A stretch of DNA of 5,894 nt, taken from NCBI GenBank assembly GCA_902760765.1, contig CACWHO010000035.1:1-5894 (forward strand), written 5' to 3'. Below, in pieces: positions 1 through 5,894 of the stretch. Both the position numbers and the translations under genes were made by a program. Source of the stretch: an uncultured Eubacteriales bacterium (GTDB lineage: Bacteria > Bacillota > Clostridia > TANB77 > CAG-508). Position 1 is the first letter of the stretch; each line of letters opens with the position of its first letter. The notes under the pieces are model-generated. The model made no database searches, was not told the DNA's origin, and saw nothing but the letters and a program-made list of their open reading frames with translations.

Positions 1-21
1 GATGCAATGTTTATTTGCTAA
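1..21 (+). CDS. queA: C-terminal tail of QueA (S-adenosylmethionine:tRNA ribosyltransferase-isomerase), 5' part outside window
   Basis: Frame 1 opens at the window edge and reads DAMFIC followed by TAA at 19-21. QueA proteins end in a conserved stretch of the form FFSYGDAMFI, close to or at the C-terminus, so these six codons match the expected end of QueA. QueA transfers the ribosyl part of S-adenosylmethionine to preQ1-modified tRNA to give epoxyqueuosine, the step directly after Tgt. The queA-tgt order is very common in bacteria, which supports the call. Only six residues are visible, so this rests on the motif plus gene order. The other two forward frames also close nearby (stops at 38-40 and 63-65) but show nothing recognisable. 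Confidence 0.68.
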   Translation, partial: DAMFIC

Positions 22-39
22 TTTTGTGTTTTCTGATTA

Positions 40-141
40 GAGATTTAATATATTTATATTTTTAAAGTTCAAGGCGTAGCGAAGCGGTAGGAATGACCCA
101 AGACAGTATTTGAACAAAAAAATATAAATATATTAAATCTC
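40..141. repeat. Long imperfect palindrome with GC-rich core between queA and tgt
   Basis: Bases 40-63 are the exact reverse complement of 118-141 (24 bp, nearly all A/T). After a small internal loop (64-66 against 116-117), GTTCAA at 67-72 pairs with TTGAAC at 110-115. The enclosed 37 bases (73-109) hold the most GC-rich stretch of the window: 73-99 is 17 of 27 G/C, against a background of well under a third. The structure lies wholly between the queA stop and the tgt start. No T-tract follows the right arm, so it does not look like an intrinsic terminator of the + strand. It could be a small non-autonomous mobile element, a dispersed palindromic repeat, or a processing or stability hairpin in a queA-tgt transcript. 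No target-site duplication is evident. The pairing is read directly from the sequence; the role is unknown. Confidence 0.8.
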
Positions 142-196
142 AAAAAAGAATATAAAAAATTATGGCAAAATAAAAATTAACTTAAAAGGAGGAAAT

Positions 197-1321
197 ATGA
201 AACCAGCAGTAACATATGAATTATTACACGTAGATAAAAATTCAGGTGCAAGAAGGGGTGTAGTACACACACCACATGGAGATATACAAACACCAATATT
301 TATGCCGGTGGGAACACAAGCAACTGTTAAGTCAATGACACCTGAAGAATTAAAAGAAGAAGTACAAGCACAAATAATCTTAGCAAATACATACCACTTA
401 TATTTAAGACCAGGTCAAGACATAGTAAAAGAAGCGGGTGGACTTCACAAATTTATGAATTGGGACAAGCCAATACTAACAGATAGCGGAGGATTCCAAG
501 TATTCAGTTTAGGCTCTTTAAGAACAATAACAGAAGAAGGTGTAGAATTTAGGTCACATTTAGATGGAAGTAGACATCAATTTACACCAGAAAGTGTAAT
601 GAAAACAGAAGAAGATTTAGGTGCAGATATAATAATGGCATTTGATGAATGTTGCAAATATCCATCAAGTTATGAATACACCAAAAAGTCAATGGAAAGA
701 ACAATGAGATGGGCACAAAGATGTAAAGATGCACACGTAACAGAAAACCAAGCACTGTTTGGAATAATTCAAGGCGGATTTTATGAAGATTTAAGAAAGC
801 AAAGTGTAGAAGAATTAATAAAGATGGATTTGCCAGGATATGCAATTGGTGGAATTAGTGTTGGAGAACCAAAAGAAGAATTTTTAAAAATGCTTTATTA
901 TACAACACCACTAATGCCAGAAGATAAACCAAGATATTTAATGGGAGTAGGTACGCCAGATTACTTAATAGAAGCATCAATTGCTGGAATAGATATGTGT
1001 GATTGCGTATTACCAACAAGACTTGCAAGACATGGAGCAGCATTAACATCACACGGGAAAATAACAATAAGAAATTCAAAATATGAAAGAGACTGGTCTC
1101 CATTAGATGAAGAATGCAATTGTTATACTTGCAAAAATTATACAAAAGCATATATAAGACATTTAGTAAAAGAAAATGAAATTTTGGGAATTCGTTTACT
1201 TTCAATACATAATTTAAGGTTCTTGACTAAATTGATGGAAAGAGTTAGAATTGAAATTGAACATGATAATTTATTAGAATTTAGAGATGAATTCTATAAA
1301 AAATACGGATATATAAAATAA
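197..1321 (+). CDS. tgt: tRNA-guanine(34) transglycosylase (Tgt)
   Basis: Exchanges guanine for preQ1 at the wobble position of tRNAs with GUN anticodons (EC 2.4.2.29), in the cytoplasm, in the queuosine pathway. The 374-residue length is normal for bacterial Tgt. Visible motifs in order: DSGGFQVFSL with Asp96 (general base position), FDECCKYP with Asp150 and Cys152 in the base-binding pocket, IIQGG with Gln192, GGISVGEP (218-225), and DCVLPTR with the nucleophile Asp269. The zinc site is Cys307, Cys309, Cys312 and His338; the 31-residue span from first Cys to His equals that of the Zymomonas enzyme (318 to 349). Cys152 and Val222 match the bacterial pocket residues linked to preQ1 rather than queuine use. 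This is suggestive only, because some clostridial Tgt enzymes take queuine. The start is fixed by AGGAGG at 187-192, four bases before the ATG. No convincing promoter is seen ahead of it, and no preQ1 riboswitch. Confidence 0.98.
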   Translation: MKPAVTYELLHVDKNSGARRGVVHTPHGDIQTPIFMPVGTQATVKSMTPEELKEEVQAQIILANTYHLYLRPGQDIVKEAGGLHKFMNWDKPILTDSGGFQVFSLGSLRTITEEGVEFRSHLDGSRHQFTPESVMKTEEDLGADIIMAFDECCKYPSSYEYTKKSMERTMRWAQRCKDAHVTENQALFGIIQGGFYEDLRKQSVEELIKMDLPGYAIGGISVGEPKEEFLKMLYYTTPLMPEDKPRYLMGVGTPDYLIEASIAGIDMCDCVLPTRLARHGAALTSHGKITIRNSKYERDWSPLDEECNCYTCKNYTKAYIRHLVKENEILGIRLLSIHNLRFLTKLMERVRIEIEHDNLLEFRDEFYKKYGYIK

Positions 1322-1347
1322 AACAAAAGAAAAATAAGGAGGAAAAA

Positions 1348-2802
1348 ATGAATATTATTGATGAAACTTTTGAGCAAAAAGAAACAAAAAAGAAAAATAG
1401 TCCCAAAAAAATTGCAAAAATTATATTAATTTTTATAGTAATATTAATTATTGCAATAGTCGCAATATTAGGTGCAATAGCTTATATACAAAATAAACAA
1501 CTAAAATTATATATAGACAATACAGAAAATTCTAAAGTAAAGGATATGATGGTCGTTGAATCAGACGGAACAGTATATTTTCCAATTAGAGATATAGCTT
1601 CTTATTTAGGGTATGACAGTTATAGTGGAGAATATACAGAAAAATCTGAAAATGCAAGCAAATGCTATATTCAAAATAAAAATGAAGTTGCAAATTTTTC
1701 TTTAAACTCAAACAAAATATATAAATTAGACTTAGCTGATAATGCAGAAAATTATGAATATTTTTATGCAAAAAAACCAATAAAAGCAATGAATGGAAAA
1801 TTATATGCAACAACAGATGCAATAGAAAAGGCATTTAATGTTACTTTTATATATAACACAGACAAAGAAAGAGCATATTTTTATACAATGCCATATTTAG
1901 TAGCAAGTTATGAAAGCAAAGTCCTAGATTATGGATATGAAGGAATTGATAGCAAATTTGTAAATCAAAAAGCAATTTTAAATGGTATGATAGTAGTTAC
2001 AAAAAATTCAAAAAGGACATATGGAGTAATTGATGCAAATGGAAATCCAATTATAGAGCCAAAATATGACAGTATTGAATTTTTACCATATTATAACTAT
2101 TTTCTAGTTACAAGCAATGGAAAAGTTGGTGTTATTTCATCAAACAAAGACATGAAAATTCAAATTTTATATGATGATTTAAAATTAGTAGACAGTGATT
2201 CAGGATTATTTATAGCTGAAAGAGACAATAAATATGGTGTAATAGATACAAATGGAAATATAAAGGTTTATATAGAATATGACCAAATTGGAATAGACAA
2301 TACTAAATTTACACAAAATGGAATAAAAAATGGATATTTATTAGACAATGGAATGATTCCTGCAAGAAAAGGTGAATTGTGGGGAGCATTTGATAAAAAT
2401 GGAAAACAAATTCTACAATTTAAATATGATAGTTTTGGATATATTACCTCAAGCAACAAAGATGCAATCAACTTACTAATAATTCCAGATTACAATGTTA
2501 TGGTTGCAGAAATTGATAGAAAATATCTATTAATAAAACCAAATGGAGAGGAACAAACAATTGCAGTATTAGATGATGTTTATATGACAATAAGTGGTGG
2601 AAAGAAATATTACTATATGAACTATAATAATCAAAAGGTTGATGTTACAGCATACCTTGACCAGTATGGAGTAAATGAAAATTCATCTAAAAAAACAACA
2701 AATAATGATGAAAATTCAGTATTAGAAAATGATATAAGCAATGATATTCAAACAAATCAAATAAGTTCAAATACATCAGAAGTTATAGAAGTTCAAGAAT
2801 AA
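1348..2802 (+). CDS. Membrane-anchored WG-repeat protein with amine-oxidase-N-like domain
   Basis: The 484-residue product has a Lys-rich cytoplasmic N-terminus (11-25), one membrane helix (about 23-47) and no signal-peptidase site that I can see, so it is probably anchored with its bulk outside the membrane. Residues about 53-180 resemble the copper amine oxidase N-terminal-like fold common in clostridial envelope proteins (VYFPIRDIASYLGY is typical); it is not an enzyme domain. About five WG repeats follow, near 215-247, 252-283, 287-316, 337-365 and 384-410. Their cores are YGVIDANGNPII, VGVISSNKD, YGVIDTNGN, WGAFDKNGKQI and YLLIKPNGEEQ, mostly followed by a YD(S/D/Q) turn. Residues 444-484 are Asn/Ser/Thr/Glu-rich and probably disordered. 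WG repeats (KWG family) have no established biochemical role and are usually taken as binding modules. The start follows AAGGAGG at 1336-1342, 26 bases after tgt, so co-transcription with tgt is likely. A specific function cannot be given. Confidence 0.85.
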   Translation: MNIIDETFEQKETKKKNSPKKIAKIILIFIVILIIAIVAILGAIAYIQNKQLKLYIDNTENSKVKDMMVVESDGTVYFPIRDIASYLGYDSYSGEYTEKSENASKCYIQNKNEVANFSLNSNKIYKLDLADNAENYEYFYAKKPIKAMNGKLYATTDAIEKAFNVTFIYNTDKERAYFYTMPYLVASYESKVLDYGYEGIDSKFVNQKAILNGMIVVTKNSKRTYGVIDANGNPIIEPKYDSIEFLPYYNYFLVTSNGKVGVISSNKDMKIQILYDDLKLVDSDSGLFIAERDNKYGVIDTNGNIKVYIEYDQIGIDNTKFTQNGIKNGYLLDNGMIPARKGELWGAFDKNGKQILQFKYDSFGYITSSNKDAINLLIIPDYNVMVAEIDRKYLLIKPNGEEQTIAVLDDVYMTISGGKKYYYMNYNNQKVDVTAYLDQYGVNENSSKKTTNNDENSVLENDISNDIQTNQISSNTSEVIEVQE

Positions 2803-2857
2803 TTTTAAGTTACATTGAATATATATATAAAGTAGAGTTAGGACAAGGAGAATATAT

Positions 2858-4018
2858 ATGTTTAATGTAACAGTTTTAAAAATGAGAGACATAATAAAAT
2901 ATCTTGTAGGAATAGTATTAACAGCAATGTTAGTCATATTTTCTGCAAGATTTTTTTCATCTAAAAATCCAAATGAAAGACAAAATAACATAAAAATTCA
3001 AAAGCCTTCAATAGGAAACTTAACAAGCTGTTTAGAAGAAATTATACCTTGTATTAGCAATAACGAAAATAAAATATTAGAAAAAGAAGATACAAAAATA
3101 AAGCAAAATAATAAACATAAAATTCTTGAAAATATTTTGGATACGGAAATAAGTTCAATAAAAATGATGAGTGAAAGCAAAAAAGAAAATGTTGAAAATA
3201 GTGAAATAAATGAAACAGCTTCAATTGAAAATACAAATGAGATAGAAAAAATTGATTCTACAAATAAGCAAACAGAAGTAGTAACACAAAATCCAATTAA
3301 AGACAATTCAAATGTACAATATGGAAGTGTAAAAATAAAAAATGAAACTTCATATGAATTAACAGAAGATATTTTAAATCCAGATATAACAATAGATAAC
3401 AAAAACATAGTCATATTTCACACACATACATGTGAAAGCTATACAGAAAGTGAAAAGTATAAATATAATTCAACAGGAAATTATAGAACAACAGATTTAA
3501 ATTACTCTGTTGCACGAGTTGGAGATGAACTTGAAAAATATTTAAAATCATACAATCTAAATGTAATACATAATAAAACATATCATGATTATCCATCATA
3601 TAATGGTTCATATACAAGAGCATTACAAACAGTGCAAAATATTTTAAAAGAAAATCCATCAGATATTGTAATAGATTTACACAGGGATGCAATTGGAAGT
3701 AGACCAGATTATGCTCCAACAGTTAAAATAGGAGACGAATATGCTGCACAGATAATGTTTGTAATAGGAACAAATGATGGTGGAATGTGGCACCCAAATT
3801 GGCAACAAAATTTAAAATTTGCAGTAAAAGTTCAAGAAAAGGCAAATGAAATGTATCCAGGATTATTTAAAACAATGATGGTTACAAAATCAAGATATAA
3901 CCAACATACTAGCAAATATGCAAATATAATTGAGGTAGGTGCAACTGGGAACACACTTGAACAGACACTTACAAGTATGAAATATTTAGCAAGTGTTTTT
4001 AATGAGGTGTTAAAATAA
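2858..4018 (+). CDS. spoIIP: Stage II sporulation protein P (SpoIIP), peptidoglycan amidase/endopeptidase
   Basis: SpoIIP works with SpoIID and SpoIIM at the sporulation septum. It removes stem peptides from glycan strands, allowing septal thinning and engulfment of the forespore. The 386-residue length is close to Bacillus subtilis SpoIIP (about 400). A membrane helix spans about 12-31, followed by a long Lys/Glu/Asn/Ser-rich linker (about 66-165) and the zinc amidase domain (about 180-386). Motifs: FHTHTCESY with His188, His190 and Glu193 (first zinc ligands), DLHRDA with His275 (further ligand), RYNQH at 346-350, and EVGATGNTLEQ with Glu359 as the probable catalytic acid. All the expected residues are present, so it should be active. 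The ATG at 2858 follows AAGGAG (2845-2850) by seven bases. In B. subtilis spoIIP lies next to gpr and is sigma-E dependent; here the upstream neighbour is the WG-repeat gene, and I see no clear sigma-E site in the 55-base gap. Confidence 0.95.
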   Translation: MFNVTVLKMRDIIKYLVGIVLTAMLVIFSARFFSSKNPNERQNNIKIQKPSIGNLTSCLEEIIPCISNNENKILEKEDTKIKQNNKHKILENILDTEISSIKMMSESKKENVENSEINETASIENTNEIEKIDSTNKQTEVVTQNPIKDNSNVQYGSVKIKNETSYELTEDILNPDITIDNKNIVIFHTHTCESYTESEKYKYNSTGNYRTTDLNYSVARVGDELEKYLKSYNLNVIHNKTYHDYPSYNGSYTRALQTVQNILKENPSDIVIDLHRDAIGSRPDYAPTVKIGDEYAAQIMFVIGTNDGGMWHPNWQQNLKFAVKVQEKANEMYPGLFKTMMVTKSRYNQHTSKYANIIEVGATGNTLEQTLTSMKYLASVFNEVLK

Positions 4019-4022
4019 ATTA

Positions 4023-4053
4023 ATAATTTTGCACATAAAATGCAAAAAATTAT
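4023..4053 (+). other. Weak hairpin just after spoIIP
   Basis: TTTTGCA (4027-4033) pairs with TGCAAAA (4041-4047) around a seven-base loop. Four more A/T pairs (4023-4026 with 4050-4053) can form across a two-base bulge. It begins four bases after the spoIIP stop, which is where a terminator would be expected, but only two G/C pairs are present and no U-tract follows. It may slow or protect the 3' end of the message; I do not claim an intrinsic terminator. Confidence 0.35.
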
Positions 4054-4078
4054 ATAATAGCAACTTTTAAAAAAAATT

Positions 4079-4107
4079 TTGATAAAGTATTTAATAAATT
4101 CTATAAA
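4079..4107 (+). promoter_or_regulatory. Candidate sigma-A-type promoter for the GH18 gene
   Basis: TTGATA at 4079-4084 and TATAAA at 4102-4107 each match the housekeeping consensus at five of six positions and are separated by exactly 17 bases. Transcription would start near 4114, giving a leader of about 140 bases. The site lies in the largest intergenic gap of the window, directly before a gene that otherwise has no visible promoter. In DNA this AT-rich, good matches arise by chance, so position and spacing carry most of the weight. A second box, TATAGT at 4113-4118, is a weaker alternative. Confidence 0.5.
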
Positions 4108-4149
4108 TATGATATAGTGTATAAGTAATTTTTGTAGATAGAAATTAAG

Positions 4150-4239
4150 CTATTAAAAAAATAGAATTTGTACAGATAGTGTTAAGTAGTCTATGAAGAA
4201 ATAGATTGTGAAAATATTATAAAAAAATATATTTGTACA
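4150..4239 (+). promoter_or_regulatory. Potentially structured leader upstream of the GH18 gene
   Basis: Three helices can be drawn. CTATT (4150-4154) pairs with AATAG (4160-4164). TGTACAGATA (4169-4178) pairs with TATTTGTACA (4230-4239) over ten pairs including one G-U. Inside that, AGTCTAT (4188-4194) pairs with ATAGATT (4201-4207) over seven pairs with one G-U and a GAAGAA loop. The outer helix closes two bases before the AAGG of the ribosome binding site (4242-4245), so folding could influence translation. It matches no riboswitch class I recognise. The pairing is A/U-rich and may be partly fortuitous. Confidence 0.35.
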
Positions 4240-4254
4240 CGAAGGGAAAATAAG

Positions 4255-5894
4255 ATGAAAAAATTAAATACTAAAAAAGCAAATAAAATAATTTTAATTA
4301 TAATTGCAATAATAGTAGCAATAATAATAATTTTTAAATTAAATGATTTTATAATTGTTGGAAAAAATAAAACAACAAACCTTGTAATTAATAATAAAAA
4401 TGTAACACTAAATTTAAAAAACGATATATTAATAGATAATAATGAAGTATATTTATCAAAAAAGGATTTAGAAAATTTCTTTGATAAATATATTTATGAA
4501 GATAAAGACAATAATCAAATAATTACTACATATGATACAAAAGTAGCTGTAATAAGTTTAGATGACAATAAAATCAATATAAATGGTTCAAATAAAAAAA
4601 CATATTTAAAGCCAATAACAAAAGATGAAACAACTTATATACCAATTAGCGAATTAAAAGATGTCTATGGAATAGAAATAAACTATATAGAAAAATCAAA
4701 AGTTGTAACAATAGATTCAACATCAAAAGAACAAGTAAAAGCAATTGCAACAAAAAATTTACCTGTAAAATCATCAACAAAATTTATTGCAAAAACAATA
4801 GATAGAATAAAAAAAGGTTCATATGTTATTGTAATTTCTGAAGACAATGGATATACAAAAGTTAGAACAGAAAATGGCAAAATTGGATATGTAAAAACAA
4901 AAAAAATTGCCAATAAAGTTACTGTAAGAGAAAACATTGAAAAATCAAAACAAATTAGTGGAAAGGTAAATCTTGTTTGGGATTATTATTCAGAATATGT
5001 AACAGCACCAAATAGAAGCGGAGAAAAAATGGAAGGTGTAAATGTTGTATCACCTGCATTTCTTTATTTAAACTCTAATGGAGAATTGGAAACAAATATA
5101 GGAACTAGTGGACAAGCATATATTGAATGGGCACATAACAATGGATATAAAGTTTGGCCAATGGTACAAAATGCTGGAACTGGTATGACAGAAGTAACTT
5201 CAAAATTAGTAAATAGTTACAAAAATAGACAAACATTTATTGATGAACTTGTAACAACATGTGTTAAATATAAATTGGATGGATTAAATATTGATTTTGA
5301 AAATATGAAAGAAGAAGATAAGGACATGTTTTCAAGATTAATAATAGAATTAACACCACGTTTAAATGATATGGGACTGGAAGTTTCTGTTGATGTAACA
5401 GCGCCAGATGGAGACCCAAACTGGTCATTATGTTTTGATAGAAATGTAATTGGTGATGTTGCAAATTATATTGTATTTATGGCATATGACCAATATGGCT
5501 CATCAAGTAATAAAGCAGGAACAACAGCAGGATATGATTGGGTAAAAGTAAGCTTAAATAAGTTTTTAACAACAGAAGATATTGAAAGTGATAAAATAAT
5601 ACTTGCAATTCCACTATATACAAAATTATGGACAGAAGATAGTAATGGCAATGTTGTAAAACAAATACCAGTATCAATTAAAAATGTTGATAATATACTT
5701 CCAGATAATGTTAGTAAAAAATGGGATGATGATTTAAAACAATATTATGTTGAATATACAGAAAATGGATATACTAAAAAAATGTGGGTTGAAGATAAAG
5801 AATCTTTAAGTGCAAAAATTACACTTATAACAGATAATAAGCTTGCAGGTGTAGCATCATGGAAAAAAGACTTTGAAACAGAAGACTTTTGGAG
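4255..5894 (+). CDS. Membrane-anchored family 18 glycosyl hydrolase with amine-oxidase-N-like and SH3b domains (3' end outside window)
   Basis: The frame runs open from the ATG at 4255 to the window end, 546 codons. The N-terminus is Lys-rich with a membrane helix at about 11-27. Residues about 42-153 resemble the copper amine oxidase N-like domain (TTYIPISELKDVYGI). Residues about 166-219 form a bacterial SH3 domain (LPVKSSTKF to GYVKTKKI), a likely wall-binding module. From about 237 comes a GH18 barrel of the SleL/YaaH/YdhD group: EGVNVVSPAF, DGLNIDFEN with catalytic Glu349 plus Asp347 and Asp342, MAYDQYG at 409-415, PLYTKLW at 453-459 and GVASWKKD near 532-538. Asn345 replaces the third Asp of DxxDxDxE; NIDFE is common in this group, so activity is expected. 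The probable role is cleaving glycan strands of peptidoglycan, perhaps spore cortex, outside the membrane. The last motif is reached, so probably few residues are missing. A weak AAGG (4242-4245) precedes the start, and an in-frame stop at 4183-4185 with no ATG between supports it. Confidence 0.92.
   Translation, partial: MKKLNTKKANKIILIIIAIIVAIIIIFKLNDFIIVGKNKTTNLVINNKNVTLNLKNDILIDNNEVYLSKKDLENFFDKYIYEDKDNNQIITTYDTKVAVISLDDNKININGSNKKTYLKPITKDETTYIPISELKDVYGIEINYIEKSKVVTIDSTSKEQVKAIATKNLPVKSSTKFIAKTIDRIKKGSYVIVISEDNGYTKVRTENGKIGYVKTKKIANKVTVRENIEKSKQISGKVNLVWDYYSEYVTAPNRSGEKMEGVNVVSPAFLYLNSNGELETNIGTSGQAYIEWAHNNGYKVWPMVQNAGTGMTEVTSKLVNSYKNRQTFIDELVTTCVKYKLDGLNIDFENMKEEDKDMFSRLIIELTPRLNDMGLEVSVDVTAPDGDPNWSLCFDRNVIGDVANYIVFMAYDQYGSSSNKAGTTAGYDWVKVSLNKFLTTEDIESDKIILAIPLYTKLWTEDSNGNVVKQIPVSIKNVDNILPDNVSKKWDDDLKQYYVEYTENGYTKKMWVEDKESLSAKITLITDNKLAGVASWKKDFETEDFW

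Noticed and set aside
67..115. tRNA or T-loop-like sequence because of GTTCAA
   Set aside because: The T-loop consensus fails after GTTCAA on both strands, and there is no acceptor or anticodon stem.
110..138. TTGAAC/TTAAAT as a tgt promoter
   Set aside because: Spacing is 17 bases, but each box matches only four of six consensus positions and both are parts of the palindrome arms, which explains them better.
40..141. Rho-independent terminator for queA
   Set aside because: The outer stem is almost all A/T, the loop is long, and no T-run follows the right arm on the + strand.
142..196. preQ1 riboswitch ahead of tgt
   Set aside because: Neither this stretch nor the palindrome before it shows the C-rich loop and A-rich tail of a preQ1-I aptamer; the stretch is plain A/T-rich DNA plus the ribosome binding site.
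2803..2857. Sigma-E or sigma-G promoter ahead of spoIIP
   Set aside because: A TGAATA-like box exists at 2816-2821, but no matching -10 element lies at a suitable distance.
2998..3414. Minus-strand open frame of 138 codons inside spoIIP, and similar minus-strand frames within the other genes
   Set aside because: They lie opposite well-supported genes, encode Leu/Phe/Ile/Ser-rich products typical of the complement of AT-rich coding DNA, and match no family I recognise.
5272..5301. Loss of GH18 activity because the third Asp of DxxDxDxE is Asn
   Set aside because: The NIDFE form is usual in the SleL/YaaH-type GH18 group, and the catalytic Glu and its supporting Asp are both present.

Overview
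The window comes from a very AT-rich, spore-forming member of the Firmicutes, most likely an uncultured clostridial lineage. The basis is the strong preference for ATA, AGA and AAA codons, Gram-positive AGGAGG-type ribosome binding sites, a stage II sporulation amidase (SpoIIP), and a family 18 glycosidase of the kind found in spore and cell-wall lytic enzymes of Bacilli and Clostridia. The lineage is an inference; no rRNA or other taxonomic marker is present. All genes lie on the + strand.

Layout. Bases 1-21 carry what looks like the last six codons of queA, ending in the QueA-like peptide DAMFI. A 175-base gap follows. It is dominated by a long imperfect palindrome (40-141) whose centre is about 60 % GC, unlike anything else in the window. 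Next come tgt (197-1321), a membrane-anchored protein with an amine-oxidase-N-like domain and about five WG repeats (1348-2802), and spoIIP (2858-4018). A 236-base gap holds a weak hairpin, a good sigma-A-like promoter and a leader that can fold just ahead of the ribosome binding site. The last gene (4255 to the window end, still open) encodes a membrane-anchored protein with an amine-oxidase-N-like domain, an SH3b domain and a GH18 domain. It is cut only a few residues after the last recognisable GH18 motif.

How it fits together. queA and tgt belong to the queuosine tRNA modification pathway: Tgt inserts the precursor base and QueA adds the epoxycyclopentane ring. The downstream genes are a different theme, the envelope and the spore: SpoIIP removes stem peptides from septal peptidoglycan during engulfment, and the GH18 enzyme probably cuts glycan strands. 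The WG-repeat protein has no known activity. It lies 26 bases after tgt and 55 bases before spoIIP, so tgt, the WG gene and spoIIP could be read as one transcript, while the GH18 gene appears to have its own promoter.

No clear new system is visible. The best leads are the GC-rich palindromic element between queA and tgt, the possible structured leader of the GH18 gene, and the uncharacterised WG-repeat envelope protein that shares its membrane-proximal domain type with the GH18 enzyme.
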